DNA of 64,000 nt. Source: Desulforamulus aeronauticus DSM 10349 (GTDB lineage Bacteria; Bacillota; Desulfotomaculia; Desulfotomaculales; Desulfotomaculaceae). This document shows, one piece after another, positions 51,813 through 61,529 of the stretch. Location: assembly GCF_900142375.1 (NCBI RefSeq), contig NZ_FRAR01000006.1:124001-188000 (forward strand), in the 5' to 3' direction. The translations under genes and the position numbers were made by a program. The notes below the pieces were generated by a model. The model saw only the letters and a list, made by a program, of their open reading frames with translations. It ran no database searches and had not been told where the DNA came from. The first letter of the stretch is position 1; each line of letters starts with the position of its first letter.

Positions 51813-53984
51813 TTATCCCGTTGACACCCTTCTCACACCATAGGTATCCCTTACTTTGTGGATTCTGTTCACTAAATAATCCAACTGCTCGGTGTTCCGC
51901 ACCTGAAGTGCCAATTCGACACTGGCCACTTGATCTTTTTTGGAGCGGGCGTTCACTCGACTGGCATTAATTTTTAGGTCAAGCAGTACATTTAACACTT
52001 CGTTCAAGAAACCAGGACGATCCAAGCCGGTAACTTCTAATTTTACCTGGAAGGGGGACTGGAATTCCTTATCCCAGGCCACTTCTACCACCCGTTCAGG
52101 TTCTTCATTTTGGATTGGCTGGATATTCAGACAATCTTCCCGGTGGATAGAAACACCTCTGCCCCGTGTGATATAGCCAACGATAGGGTCACCGGGCACC
52201 GGATTGCAGCAATGGGCCAGGCGTATCAATAGGTTATCAATACCCTTTACCCGGATGCCCTGGGTGGGTTTACCCCACTCGGATGCCTTACCCTCGGCTT
52301 TTTTCATCATTTCTTCCACCAGAGGGCGGCGTTCCTTCTCAGCGCGATATTCATCCCGAATCTTACTAACGATCTGACTGGGAATTAATTGGCCGTCTCC
52401 AATGGTTGCATATAAATCATCAATAGAAGCCTGAACCAGCTTACGGGCATATTCTTGCAGTCTTTCACCACGAACCAGTTCCAATTCCAAGCCCTGTTTA
52501 CGAGCTTCCTTCTCAAGAGCATCTTTACCCCGGTTAATATTCTCTTCCCGGCGTTCCTTTTTAAACCATGAACGAATGCGATTTTTCGCCTGGGGTGTTT
52601 TTACGATATTTAACCAGTCTCGACTGGGACCATTGCTGGCCTTGGAGGTAATAATCTCAATAATATTACCGTTTTTCAATTTATAATCCAAGGGCACAAT
52701 GCGCCCGTTTATCTTTGCTCCCACAGTACGGTGTCCTACATCCGTATGAATTCGGTAAGCAAAATCTAGGGGTATCGCTCCCGCAGGCAGTTCCATAACA
52801 TCGCCTTTGGGAGTGAAAACAAATACCGACTGGGAAAACAAGTCGATCTTTAGGTTTTCCATAAATTCCTTGGCATCCCGGGCATCGTGCTGGGCATCCA
52901 GCATTTGCCTGATCCAAGCTAGCTTTTTATCGAAATCCTTTTCTCCTTGGCTGCCTTCCTTGTAGCGCCAGTGTGCAGCAATACCATATTCCGATACCCG
53001 GTGCATATCCCAAGTGCGAATTTGAATTTCCACCGGTTCCCCGTTGGGTCCAATGACCGTGGTATGCAGGGATTGATACATATTGGATTTTGGCATAGCA
53101 ATATAGTCTTTAAAACGGCCCGGGATAGGCTTCCACAGAGTATGGGCAATGCCCAGTGCTCCATAGCAGTCCTTAACCGAATTCACCAGCACCCGTACCG
53201 CCTGAACATCAAAAATATCCTTTAATTCCTTTTGCTGCTCCACCATCTTTTGATAAATGGAATAAAGGTTCTTCGGACGTCCTTGAATCTCTGTTTTGAT
53301 ATTGACCGCTGCCAATCTTTCGGCCAGTTCTTTAATTACCTCTTGAATATATTCTTCACGTTTGGCACGGGATTTGGCAATTTGCGTTTTCATGTGCTGG
53401 TACTTTTCAGGTTCCAAATAACGAAAGGAGAGATCTTCCAACTCCCACTTAATCTTATAAATTCCCAAGCGATGAGCCATGGGTGTAAAAAAGTGAAGGG
53501 TCTCCTCTGCCACTTCCTTCTGCTTACGTTCCGATTGAAACTGCAGAGTGCGTAAATTATGCAGTCGGTCAGCCAGTTTTATTAAAATTACCCGAATATC
53601 CTTAGCCATAGCCAGAAACATTTTACGAAGGTTTTCGGCCTGTCGTTCTTCTTTGGTTTGAAATTGGAGTTTCCCTAATTTGGTCACTCCATCCACCATA
53701 ATAGCAACTTCCTGACCAAAATTATTTTCAATGTCCTCCAAAGTAATACCGGTATCCTCTACCACATCATGAAGCAACCCTGCAGCCACTGTCTGAACAT
53801 CTAACTGTAGTTCTGCCAGGATAATGGCAATGGCTAAGGGGTGGACAATGTAATCTTCCCCGGAAATACGCTTCTGACCTCTGTGGGCATTTTCCGCATA
53901 ATTATAAGCACTGCGGAGGAAAGCAATGTCCACCGAAGGATTATACAACAACACCTTTTGTTCCAGTTCAAATAATGAAGACAT
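51813..53984 (-). CDS. rel: Bifunctional (p)ppGpp synthetase/hydrolase Rel
   Basis: Makes and degrades the stringent-response alarmone. 723 aa. The N-terminal HD hydrolase has AGLLHDVVEDTGITLEDIEN near 66-85. The synthetase domain has RPKNLYSIYQKMVEQ and the catalytic-loop region YQSLHTTVIGPNGEPVEIQI near 309-328. TGS (VFTPKGDVMELPAGAIPLDF) and a C-terminal ACT domain (ASVELALQVRNTEQLDYLVN) complete it. GAGGTGAAGC precedes the ATG. The apt gene lies 48 bases upstream. Confidence 0.96.
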   Translation of the reverse strand: MSSLFELEQKVLLYNPSVDIAFLRSAYNYAENAHRGQKRISGEDYIVHPLAIAIILAELQLDVQTVAAGLLHDVVEDTGITLEDIENNFGQEVAIMVDGVTKLGKLQFQTKEERQAENLRKMFLAMAKDIRVILIKLADRLHNLRTLQFQSERKQKEVAEETLHFFTPMAHRLGIYKIKWELEDLSFRYLEPEKYQHMKTQIAKSRAKREEYIQEVIKELAERLAAVNIKTEIQGRPKNLYSIYQKMVEQQKELKDIFDVQAVRVLVNSVKDCYGALGIAHTLWKPIPGRFKDYIAMPKSNMYQSLHTTVIGPNGEPVEIQIRTWDMHRVSEYGIAAHWRYKEGSQGEKDFDKKLAWIRQMLDAQHDARDAKEFMENLKIDLFSQSVFVFTPKGDVMELPAGAIPLDFAYRIHTDVGHRTVGAKINGRIVPLDYKLKNGNIIEIITSKASNGPSRDWLNIVKTPQAKNRIRSWFKKERREENINRGKDALEKEARKQGLELELVRGERLQEYARKLVQASIDDLYATIGDGQLIPSQIVSKIRDEYRAEKERRPLVEEMMKKAEGKASEWGKPTQGIRVKGIDNLLIRLAHCCNPVPGDPIVGYITRGRGVSIHREDCLNIQPIQNEEPERVVEVAWDKEFQSPFQVKLEVTGLDRPGFLNEVLNVLLDLKINASRVNARSKKDQVASVELALQVRNTEQLDYLVNRIHKVRDTYGVRRVSTG

Positions 53985-54032
53985 GCTTCACCTCCTCAAT
54001 TTGGCTTTAGGCTATAGTTTTTAAAATATAAT

Positions 54033-54551
54033 TTATGCCTCTAACTGCATAAGTGTTACTATAGGGTATTCACTTAGCTTTTGTCGGGCATCTAAGCCCA
54101 CTAGTTCAATTAAGAACACCAGTCCGGTCACTTGCCCCCCTGACTTTTTAATCAATTCCACAGCAGCAGACACCGTCCCTCCGGTAGCCAATACATCGTC
54201 TACCAAAAGCACCCTTTGCCCCGGTAAGATGGCTCCTTCGTGCATTTCCAAGGCATCTGTCCCATATTCCAAGTTATATTCATGCCGCACTATTTTACCG
54301 GGTAACTTGCCTGGTTTTCTTAGCAGCACTAAACCTTTACCCATTGCATAAGCCAAGGGTGCTCCTAGCACAAACCCCCGAGATTCCGGACAAGCAATTA
54401 GATCCACTTCCAGATCCCGGCACAATTCTAGGATATCATTGACAGCCTGTTGAAAGGCTTCCCCCTCTTGAAGTAGGGTTGTGATATCCCGGAAATTAAT
54501 GCCTGGCTTAGGAAAGTCTTTAATTAATCGTACCTTATTGGCTAAATCCAT
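54033..54551 (-). CDS. apt: Adenine phosphoribosyltransferase
   Basis: Converts adenine plus PRPP to AMP. 172 aa. The PRPP-binding motif is VLLVDDVLATGGTVSAAVEL near 119-138. PKPGINFRDITTLLQ near 15-29 and CPESRGFVLGAPLAYAMG near 54-71 are typical. Lies 13 bases after recJ. recJ-apt-rel is a conserved Firmicute order. Confidence 0.97.
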   Translation of the reverse strand: MDLANKVRLIKDFPKPGINFRDITTLLQEGEAFQQAVNDILELCRDLEVDLIACPESRGFVLGAPLAYAMGKGLVLLRKPGKLPGKIVRHEYNLEYGTDALEMHEGAILPGQRVLLVDDVLATGGTVSAAVELIKKSGGQVTGLVFLIELVGLDARQKLSEYPIVTLMQLEA

Positions 54552-54564
54552 TTAGGATGCCCCC

Positions 54565-57231
54565 TTAAGCCCTGGTAAAGAGCTGCCATAATTGCTCTGC
54601 TTGCGCAGTTAAATATGTTTTTTGGAAACGCAGTGCTTCTTCTTTTGTATGTAAAGCCCATTGATAGGTTTGAGAGTTCTTTAAATCAGATCTGATACTA
54701 AGATCGATGCTAAAAGAATAAACATTTCCCCGGGTGCTATATTCTATAATTCCCAGTTCCCGGAAAATCGCCAAAGCAATTTCCACCGTATGGCTAGCAG
54801 CTTTTGGGGAAAAAGTCCTTACGTAACGGCACAATTCTTCCAGTGTAGCCTGCCCCTTACCCTGGGAATCAATTTTCTTTTTAAGCAGTTTAAATAATTC
54901 ACCGAGCAATTCTCGTTCTGGAGCCAGAGCTTGCAACTTATCACAGGCATCTGCAACCTGGGCTGGCCCTCCCAACAACACAAGCTTAGTCTGTCCCGGA
55001 TTCTTAAGCACACATTCCTCCGGCTGGTAAGGCAGATAAAAAAGAATTACTTGCTCAAATAGATGATAATCACAGGGTGCCGGAGAGGTAGAAACCAAAA
55101 TCTGCACTTGTCCGTTTTGGATAAACTCTACTAATTGCTTAGATTCTTGCATCCCTAGCAGGGGATGATAAACAGTTATTCTATCCATACCAGCAAAGGC
55201 TGTCTGGTTGAGTAGTGTAGCAATCTGAATAGCTTGGGCTGTACTTTCCACCAGAATTAGGCTGGACTTCTGACGATTTAACACATGCTTCAATTGTGCC
55301 ATTCGGTCGGGACAATCCCTAAAATCCTCAATTTCAATATTTGCCTCAATAGTAGCACGATCACTAGGTGTTAGACAAACATTTTCGGACCGTTGATACA
55401 GAGTAAGAATACCCCACGGCACCAGACTTCTTAGAATCTCTTGATCCGGCAATTGTAATGATCTGGTAAAGAGCTGGTACAGTTCCTGAGAAGATCCTAT
55501 TTCCTCCTGTAAGGTATCAACTTTTCCGACTTCTTTAAATTCCTTCACTTCCAGTTGAACTGAGGATCGTCCATTCCAAACATTAATAGACGGCATAAAG
55601 GCCATGTCTATGGTATCATGGGTGGCCAGCATCTCACTGTAAGAAGCCAGGTTAAAACCAATGCCATCCATGATAATTTGATCCTCCCGCACTCTCATCT
55701 TTAGATGGCCGCCGTTTTTACCTACTTCCCGGCAATTCAATACCGTAGCTTCGCAGCATCCTAAGATAGGTCCGGGATTGGCCTGGCCAAAGGGAGACAA
55801 CTGATCCAGTTCCTGAACCGTATCTAAGGACAACTCGGTTAAATTCACCAGGGCATCCAAATCAAGGTTTGGTGTTAGGTGTTCCTCCGTTAAAATCTCC
55901 CCAGCCAGTCGGTTTACAGCGTGCCGAAAACCGATAATTTGATCTTCTTGAATACTAAACCCTGCAGCCATAGCATGACCACCAAACTGGTCAAAGTACT
56001 CCTGACAGCTAACCATCGCCTGATATAAATTAAAGCCCGGTATACTTCGAGCGGAACCCTTTCCCTTGCCCTCTTCTATACTAATCATAAAAACCGGGCG
56101 ATAAAAACGATCCACCAGCCTGGAGGCTACAATGCCGATTACCCCAGGATGCCAATGAGTAGAAGATAACACCAGCACCTTGGCGTTCGCTAATTCGGGA
56201 TCAGCTTCCACCAGGGCCAAGGCCTCAGCCAATACCCCTGCCTCCACCTGTTGTCTTTCTTGGTTTCCCCGATTTAAGTCTTCGGCCAATTGCTCAGCCA
56301 CTGCCGGATCAGGGGTTAACAGAAGTTCTACCCCCAAAGAGGCATCGCCCATTCTACCAGCAGCATTTAACCGGGGTGCCAAACCAAAACCAAGTTCCCG
56401 GGTACCCATACCTTCTGTCTTAATGCCACCTATTTTAATAAGAGCCTGTAAGCCAGGTCGCCTAGTGTTGGCCATTTTGGCTAAACCGTGTTTTACCAGA
56501 ATACGATTTTCTCCCTGTAAGGGGACAATATCTGCTACAGTACCCAAACAAACCAAATCTAAATACTCTTCCCAATCATGTTGGTCTAAACCGACCTTTT
56601 GGTACAAAGCTTGTATCAGCTTAAGGGCCACACCAACCCCGGCCAGCTCCTTAAAGGGATACGTGCAGTCCTGCCTTTTCGGGTTAATCACTGCCACAGC
56701 GTCAGGTAAACAGGTTGGGGGTTCGTGGTGATCTGTAATCACCATATCCAACCCCAGCGCCCTAGCTGCAGCCACTTCTTCAGTTCCACTAATGCCACAA
56801 TCCACAGTGACCACTAGAGAAATCCCTTGTTCCGAAGCCCTTGTCAGAGCATCTTTATTGAGGCCGTAACCTTCCTCCAAACGAAGAGGTATAAAATAAT
56901 CCACCCGACAACCTATTTTCCGCAAGGCCAGCACCAAAACACTGGTACCGGTGATCCCATCAACATCATAGTCACCGTATACCAGAATTTGCTCACCCTT
57001 ATCTTTGGCTGCCAAAACCCGATCTACGGCTTTTTCCATGTCCTTCATCAGCCACGGGTTGAACATTCTGCCCAGTTCACTGCCTAAAAAGTCCCTGGCT
57101 TGATCAACTGTATATATTCCCCGGTTAATTAGCAACTGAGCAAGTACCTTAGAAATACTCACTTCCCAGGAAAGAATCTGTTGTAAAGCAGGATTCGGCG
57201 CTTTTACACGCCACATCTTTGGTCTACGCAT
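54565..57231 (-). CDS. recJ: Single-stranded-DNA exonuclease RecJ with long C-terminal extension
   Basis: 5'-3' ssDNA exonuclease for recombination and repair. 888 aa. DHH phosphoesterase motifs ILVYGDYDVDGITGTSVL near 82-99, VVTVDCGISG, VITDHHEPP near 159 and a later HPGVIGIVASRLVDRFYRPV. DHHA1 (FGGHAMAAGFSIQ) and OB domain follow. The core ends near 560. About 320 further residues form a C-terminal region with a helicase-like or inactive nucleotide-binding pattern and a winged-helix-like end. GGGGGAT precedes the ATG. Confidence 0.95.
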   Translation of the reverse strand: MRRPKMWRVKAPNPALQQILSWEVSISKVLAQLLINRGIYTVDQARDFLGSELGRMFNPWLMKDMEKAVDRVLAAKDKGEQILVYGDYDVDGITGTSVLVLALRKIGCRVDYFIPLRLEEGYGLNKDALTRASEQGISLVVTVDCGISGTEEVAAARALGLDMVITDHHEPPTCLPDAVAVINPKRQDCTYPFKELAGVGVALKLIQALYQKVGLDQHDWEEYLDLVCLGTVADIVPLQGENRILVKHGLAKMANTRRPGLQALIKIGGIKTEGMGTRELGFGLAPRLNAAGRMGDASLGVELLLTPDPAVAEQLAEDLNRGNQERQQVEAGVLAEALALVEADPELANAKVLVLSSTHWHPGVIGIVASRLVDRFYRPVFMISIEEGKGKGSARSIPGFNLYQAMVSCQEYFDQFGGHAMAAGFSIQEDQIIGFRHAVNRLAGEILTEEHLTPNLDLDALVNLTELSLDTVQELDQLSPFGQANPGPILGCCEATVLNCREVGKNGGHLKMRVREDQIIMDGIGFNLASYSEMLATHDTIDMAFMPSINVWNGRSSVQLEVKEFKEVGKVDTLQEEIGSSQELYQLFTRSLQLPDQEILRSLVPWGILTLYQRSENVCLTPSDRATIEANIEIEDFRDCPDRMAQLKHVLNRQKSSLILVESTAQAIQIATLLNQTAFAGMDRITVYHPLLGMQESKQLVEFIQNGQVQILVSTSPAPCDYHLFEQVILFYLPYQPEECVLKNPGQTKLVLLGGPAQVADACDKLQALAPERELLGELFKLLKKKIDSQGKGQATLEELCRYVRTFSPKAASHTVEIALAIFRELGIIEYSTRGNVYSFSIDLSIRSDLKNSQTYQWALHTKEEALRFQKTYLTAQAEQLWQLFTRA

Positions 57232-57423
57232 GTATATCCCCCGGTTATTTCCACTAAATTATAGTTTAAATTATAAAGCAGCAATCCCCCCAGGTAAAGG
57301 AAAACACCAGAAACCCAATACGGTAAGAAATAAAAAATTTTGCAAACTAACGAATAAACACTTACTATTTTGTCAATAATCTTACTAATATCAACTAGTT
57401 TCTTAGCAAAGGGGTTGTAATTA

Positions 57424-57699
57424 ATGAAAGAATTGACCATGTCACAATATTTTAAGGAAGTGAATAATCGACTGCCTGTAGAAGCAGAACGAGTGCTCAG
57501 GGCACTCATTGATGAAGGTAAGATGAACAAAGAAGAGCTGTCCTTAACGGCCAAGGTAAAACGAGCTGTACTGGATCATGTGGTCATGCAGCTATTTGCC
57601 CTCGGCCTGGTAGAAGTTACTTCCGAAGGAAAGAGTAAAATCTGCTCCTTAACCAAACTTGGCGAAGACTATCTGCATTTAATGAAAGAAGCTATTTAA
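57424..57699 (+). CDS. Small winged-helix-like protein (91 aa), unknown
   Basis: RLPVEAERVLRALIDEGKMN, EELSLTAKVKRAVLDHVVMQ and LGLVEVTSEGKSKICSLTKL read like the helices and wing of a wHTH. AAAGGGG lies upstream of the ATG and a terminator follows. Divergent from recJ. No named family recognised. Confidence 0.75.
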   Translation: MKELTMSQYFKEVNNRLPVEAERVLRALIDEGKMNKEELSLTAKVKRAVLDHVVMQLFALGLVEVTSEGKSKICSLTKLGEDYLHLMKEAI

Positions 57700-57711
57700 G
57701 TAGTAAGATGG

Positions 57712-57744
57712 AAAGCCCTGCTAGAGTTCTAGTGGGGTTTTCTG
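57712..57744 (+). terminator. Intrinsic terminator of the 91-aa gene
   Basis: AAGCCCTGCTAGA / TAGTGGGGTTTT stem and T-run, 13 bases after the stop. Confidence 0.75.
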
Positions 57745-57788
57745 CTTATAGGCCACTACCGATTCAGTCGCCGTTTGCTTTCATGTTG

Positions 57789-57816
57789 AAAGCCCCACCG
57801 AATAGGGTAGGGCTTT
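57789..57816. terminator. Terminator of the amino-acid ABC operon
   Basis: AAAGCCCCACC / GGGTAGGGCTTT arms with loop GAATA. It lies just after the ATPase stop and its T-run is better on the plus strand, so it may act in both directions. Confidence 0.65.
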
Positions 57817-57821
57817 TAATA

Positions 57822-58544
57822 TTAGAGAATTTTATTTAAAAATGCTCGGGTTCGCTCATTTTTGGGGTTACCAAAAATTTGCTCCGGTGTTCCTTCTTCA
57901 ACGACCCTACCTTCATCAATGAACAGTACCCGATCACCAACCTCACGGGCAAAGCCCATTTCGTGGGTCACAACCACCATCGTCATGCCTTCCCGGGCCA
58001 GATCTTTCATAACGGTAAGCACTTCACCCACCATTTCGGGATCAAGTGCAGAAGTAGGTTCATCAAATAACATCACCTTGGGTTTCATGGCCAAAGCTCT
58101 GGCAATGGCTACCCGCTGCTGCTGGCCCCCAGAAAGTTGATCTGGATAGGAAGTTTCCTTATCGGACAAACCCACCTTGGCCAACAAATCCTTAGCGATG
58201 GCATTAGCTTCCTGTAAAGATATGCCCTTAACCTTGAGGGGAGACAACGTAATGTTCTCTAGAGCTGTTTTATGAGGGAACAAATTGAATCGTTGAAACA
58301 CCATGCCCACATTTTGACGAATTCTATTGATGTCAGAGGTCTTGTCCGTTACACACATACCATCAATGGTAATCACCCCTGATGTGGGTTCCTCAAGTAG
58401 ATTTAAACAGCGCAGAAAGGTACTTTTACCGGAACCTGAGGGTCCGATAATAACGACAACCTCCTGCTCCCTTACTTGTAAATCAATACCCTGGAGGACC
58501 TGTAATTGGCCAAAGGCTTTGTGCACATTGTTAGCTACGATCAC
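57822..58544 (-). CDS. glnQ: Polar amino-acid ABC transporter ATPase (GlnQ type)
   Basis: About 240 aa from GTG 58544 (AAGGAGG upstream, slightly long spacing). Walker [15 protein letters not shown] near 33-46, Q-loop [16 protein letters not shown], signature [15 protein letters not shown], Walker [15 protein letters not shown] and H-loop [10 protein letters not shown]. Overlaps the permease gene. Third gene of the binding protein-permease-ATPase operon. The substrate is a polar amino acid such as glutamine, glutamate or arginine. Confidence 0.95.
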   Translation of the reverse strand: MIVANNVHKAFGQLQVLQGIDLQVREQEVVVIIGPSGSGKSTFLRCLNLLEEPTSGVITIDGMCVTDKTSDINRIRQNVGMVFQRFNLFPHKTALENITLSPLKVKGISLQEANAIAKDLLAKVGLSDKETSYPDQLSGGQQQRVAIARALAMKPKVMLFDEPTSALDPEMVGEVLTVMKDLAREGMTMVVVTHEMGFAREVGDRVLFIDEGRVVEEGTPEQIFGNPKNERTRAFLNKIL

Positions 58545-59196
58545 CGGCCTGCAGCCTCCTTTCCATGCGGTTAACAAAGAATTCGGAGATAAGAACGGTC
58601 ATAATAATATAGAAAATTGCCACTAGGAACCAAATTTCAATGGCAGTATAGGTGGTGGAAATAATCAGCTGCCCAGAACGGGTCAATTCTATTAATCCGA
58701 TAACAGACACCAGAGAAGTATCCTTCATCATGGCAATAAATTCATTACCCAAAGGAGGAATAACTCGCTTAAAAGCCTGGGGTAAAATCACATACCGCAT
58801 CGCCTGGATATGGTTCATGCCCAAGGAACGGGCTGCTTCCATTTGCCCCCGCTCAATGGACTGTATACCCGCTCGGAAGATTTCGGCACAGTAGGCACCA
58901 CTATTTAAACTCAATACCGCCACTGAAGTCCAAAATTGATCCATGGGATGTCCCACCAACTTAGGCAAACCAAAGTACACCAAAAAGATTTGCACCAAGA
59001 GCGGTGAGCCCCGGAAAAACTCCACATAGATAACGGAAGGAATTTTGATCAGCGGCATGCGGCTCATCTTACCCAAAGCCACAATCAAACCAATAACACA
59101 GCCAAATAATACCGCCAAAATTGTTAATTCTATGGTTAGCCTGAGGCCTACTAATAGTACCGGAAAAGCCTCCTGCCAAATTTCAAGCACATACAC
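58531..59196 (-). CDS. glnP: Polar amino-acid ABC transporter permease (GlnP/HisM type)
   Basis: About 221 aa from GTG 59196 (AGGTGG upstream). HisMQ-type permease with about five TMs: [40 protein letters not shown], and the EAA motif region [20 protein letters not shown] near 140-160. Downstream of a 25-bp palindrome that separates it from the binding-protein gene. Confidence 0.93.
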   Translation of the reverse strand: MYVLEIWQEAFPVLLVGLRLTIELTILAVLFGCVIGLIVALGKMSRMPLIKIPSVIYVEFFRGSPLLVQIFLVYFGLPKLVGHPMDQFWTSVAVLSLNSGAYCAEIFRAGIQSIERGQMEAARSLGMNHIQAMRYVILPQAFKRVIPPLGNEFIAMMKDTSLVSVIGLIELTRSGQLIISTTYTAIEIWFLVAIFYIIMTVLISEFFVNRMERRLQAGDRS

Positions 59197-59230
59197 ATGA
59201 TCACCACCTAATTGAGTTAATCGCAAAAAT

Positions 59231-59255
59231 ATGCGTAACATTGAATGTTACGCAT
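59231..59255. repeat. Perfect 25-bp palindrome between binding-protein and permease genes
   Basis: ATGCGTAACATT and its exact complement around one G. It lies 35 bases before the permease start and 39 bases after the binding-protein stop. Without a T-run it may be an mRNA-stabilising or partial-termination stem giving more binding protein than permease, or an operator. Confidence 0.85.
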
Positions 59256-59293
59256 ACTCTATTGTACATGATATCGGGTTGTCAGTCGACCCT

Positions 59294-60103
59294 CTATTTA
59301 GGTTCTTCACCAAACCACTTCTTGTAAATCTCACCGTACTTGCCATTCTCTTTTAGCGTTTTGAGAGCGGTGTTAATCTTCTCTAAGGTCTCTGTTTTTT
59401 CCTTGGGAACAGCAATACCGTATTCTTCGGCAGAGAGGATTTCACCCACCATTTTAACATCTTTATTCCCTTGTTGGATAAAGTAAGCAGTTACCGGATA
59501 ATCCATCACCACTGCATCAACGGCGCCATTTTTCAGTTCTAACATGGCCTGGTCACTACTGGTGAAATAGGTGATTTTATCTTTGCTGGTAGCTTTCTCA
59601 GCATGCAAGGCGCCAGTGGTACCACTCTGAACAGCAATTTTCTTACCCTGCAGCTCATCAAAATTTTTAATTTGGTTATTCTTTTCCTGAACAGCTACCA
59701 CTAAACCGGATTTGTAGTAGGGCTCACTAAAGTTAACAATCTTTTTACGGTCTTCGGTAATCGTCATGCCAGAGATTACGGCATCAATTTGATTGGTCTG
59801 CAGAGCAGCAATTAAACCGTCAAAGCCCATGCTGCGAAAATCAAGCTCATAGCCTGCTTCTTCACAGATAGCTTGGATTAATTCCACATCAAAACCGGTG
59901 TACTTGCCGGTAGCCGGATCGGTGAACTCAAAGGGCGCAAAGGTAGCATCAGCACCCACAACCAACTTCGTTTTGGCAACGTCTTGTTTTCCTGTTTCCT
60001 TAGCAGGTTCCTTAGGGGCTTCCTTGCCACCACAACCTACTGCAGCCACTGCCAGGGATAACAACATCAAGGCCAGCAGGGCAAATTTGACAGCCTTTTT
60101 CAC
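59294..60103 (-). CDS. Polar amino-acid ABC transporter substrate-binding lipoprotein
   Basis: 269-aa family-3 solute-binding protein. Signal peptide with lipobox (SLAVAAVGCGGKEAPK; Cys24), then a charged linker. The SBP_bac_3 domain starts at KLVVGADATFAPFEFTDP and continues GKYTGFDVELIQAICEEAGY, GFDGLIAALQTNQIDAVISG and YYKSGLVVAVQ. GTG start with AAGGAGGAG. Lipidated by Lgt. First gene of the operon, with a promoter at 60188-60216. Confidence 0.95.
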   Translation of the reverse strand: MKKAVKFALLALMLLSLAVAAVGCGGKEAPKEPAKETGKQDVAKTKLVVGADATFAPFEFTDPATGKYTGFDVELIQAICEEAGYELDFRSMGFDGLIAALQTNQIDAVISGMTITEDRKKIVNFSEPYYKSGLVVAVQEKNNQIKNFDELQGKKIAVQSGTTGALHAEKATSKDKITYFTSSDQAMLELKNGAVDAVVMDYPVTAYFIQQGNKDVKMVGEILSAEEYGIAVPKEKTETLEKINTALKTLKENGKYGEIYKKWFGEEPK

Positions 60104-60187
60104 AGAATCTCCTCCTTAAAATAATAATCATGATTGCAGTACAACCTGTGCAAAAAATTGCCATTACCGTATAATTACTTAATGCAA

Positions 60188-60216
60188 TTTATAATTTTAA
60201 ATTCGCCCCAGGTCAA
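60188..60216 (-). promoter_or_regulatory. Sigma-A promoter of the amino-acid ABC operon
   Basis: TTGACC (60211-60216), 17-base spacer, TATAAA (60188-60193) on the minus strand. Confidence 0.7.
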
Positions 60217-60280
60217 CAAATTCCTCCCCCATATTTAATAAATTTTACGAAAAATATGTCCAAACTCCTTTGTACAAGGT

Positions 60281-60309
60281 TTGACACCTAAACCATTCGG
60301 TGAGAAAAT
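60281..60309 (+). promoter_or_regulatory. Possible promoter of the second EamA permease gene
   Basis: TTGACA (60281-60286), 17-base spacer, GAAAAT (60304-60309). The -35 is perfect but the -10 is poor. Confidence 0.4.
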
Positions 60310-60354
60310 AAACGGGTGTATTGCTCACGAACGGGTGAAGGTGGTTGTTCCTGT

Positions 60355-61251
60355 ATGACTAGATTGAAACAAATACAAGCGGACCTGGCTCTGCTCGGGG
60401 TAACCTTTATCTGGGGGGTTACCTTTGTAGTAGTACAGGATGCCCTATCTGGCATCGGTCCCTATTACTTTATTGGGATACGGTTTGCCATTGCTTTTGC
60501 TTTTTTAACTTTGCTTTACTGGCGACGCTTTGCCTTTTTAAATAAAGATACGCTAAAGGCGGGTTTCATCATCGGTGCTGTTCTGTTTGTCGGTTATGCC
60601 TTTCAGACCGTGGGCCTACAATATACCACAGCATCGAATGCAGGATTTATCACTGGGCTGGCGGTGGTACTGGTGCCCCTTATTTCATCCCTCTTGTCCA
60701 AGAGGCTTCCCAAGACTACGGCCATCATCGGTATTACTTGTGCCACCGTGGGTCTGGCTTTGCTTTCTCTCAATAATGATTTCGGAGTTAATTACGGCGA
60801 TACTCTAACTTTCTTTTGTGCCCTTTCTTATGCAGGACACATTCTCTTGGTGGGAAAATATGCTCCCCGGCATGACCCAGTGCTGTTAGCCGTCCTACAG
60901 ATTGGTGTAGTGGCAGTCATCAGTTTGGCTTGTGGGGCAACCTGGGAAACCCTGCCAGCACAATTCACCAGACCGGTCTGGCTGGGCCTCTTAATCACCG
61001 CTATACCTGCCACCGCCTTGGCCTTCTTGATTCAGAACTCAGTACAACGCCATACTTCCCCTACCCATACCGCCATCATCTTTATAATGGAACCGGTATT
61101 TGCCGCTGCTACCGGTTGGCTATGGGCTGGAGAAATCCTAACAGAGCGACAGTGGTTAGGTTGTCTGCTCATTCTTATAGGTATGCTGGTGGCAGAGCTA
61201 AAAGACAGTATCGAAGCACAACCCGGTAGCAAAGAATTAAAGGGTGCCTAA
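60355..61251 (+). CDS. EamA/DMT-family permease (second)
   Basis: About 298 aa from ATG 60355 (GAAGGTGG about 10 bases upstream; GTG 60316 is an alternative). Ten TM helices in two EamA repeats: LLGVTFIWGVTFVVVQDALS-type start, GLQYTTASNAGFITGLAVVL near 90-110, second repeat from GDTLTFFCALSYAGHILLVG. The second repeat's end has TSPTHTAIIFIMEPVFAAAT. Exporter of metabolites or amino acids; substrate unknown. Not closely similar to the EamA protein at 4.5 kb. Confidence 0.9.
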   Translation: MTRLKQIQADLALLGVTFIWGVTFVVVQDALSGIGPYYFIGIRFAIAFAFLTLLYWRRFAFLNKDTLKAGFIIGAVLFVGYAFQTVGLQYTTASNAGFITGLAVVLVPLISSLLSKRLPKTTAIIGITCATVGLALLSLNNDFGVNYGDTLTFFCALSYAGHILLVGKYAPRHDPVLLAVLQIGVVAVISLACGATWETLPAQFTRPVWLGLLITAIPATALAFLIQNSVQRHTSPTHTAIIFIMEPVFAAATGWLWAGEILTERQWLGCLLILIGMLVAELKDSIEAQPGSKELKGA

Positions 61252-61434
61252 AATTTTTTATTAACCGTATAATTATACACATAATCTCTCAATCAATATC
61301 TGTTTTTGACAAATCAACTTTTTAACAAATCAACAAAGGCTTTTATCCAGAAAGGAAAACGTCTTTGTAGAATAGAATTACTATATCACAGCGTTCGTTT
61401 GACTTCATTTAGAGGCTATAGCGAGGAGGTGACA
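61252..61434. other. Intergenic leader upstream of short reading frames
   Basis: AT-rich. It contains a TTGACA near 61306 without a good -10, and a possible TATATC near 61381. No gene seen. Confidence 0.35.
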
Positions 61435-61515
61435 ATGCGTGGAAGGAATTTTAATGTTGATTTATATCCTGTGCATGCCCTTTGTCATTTTAGCTGTAGA
61501 TCGGGCTTAATGTGA
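61435..61515 (+). CDS. Candidate 26-aa peptide with strong ribosome site, overlapped by an 18-aa frame
   Basis: GAGGAGGTGACA lies immediately before ATG 61435, encoding a 26-residue peptide starting MRGRNFNVDLYPVHAL. A second frame from ATG 61454 (GGAAGGA upstream) to 61510 encodes a hydrophobic 18-mer, MLIYILCMPFVILAVDRA, that could span a membrane. A terminator follows at 61530. Either could be real, or the transcript could be a small RNA. No homologue is recognised. Confidence 0.35.
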   Translation: MRGRNFNVDLYPVHALCHFSCRSGLM

Positions 61516-61529
61516 ACTGCATAAAAAAA

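Noticed and set aside
57204-57554. 116-aa minus-strand frame upstream of recJ
   Set aside because: It overlaps the well-supported 91-aa plus-strand gene and lacks a ribosome site.
61306-61434. Extended 69-aa frame running into the 26-aa peptide
   Set aside because: The ribosome site is at 61427-61433, directly before ATG 61435; the upstream extension has no start signal.
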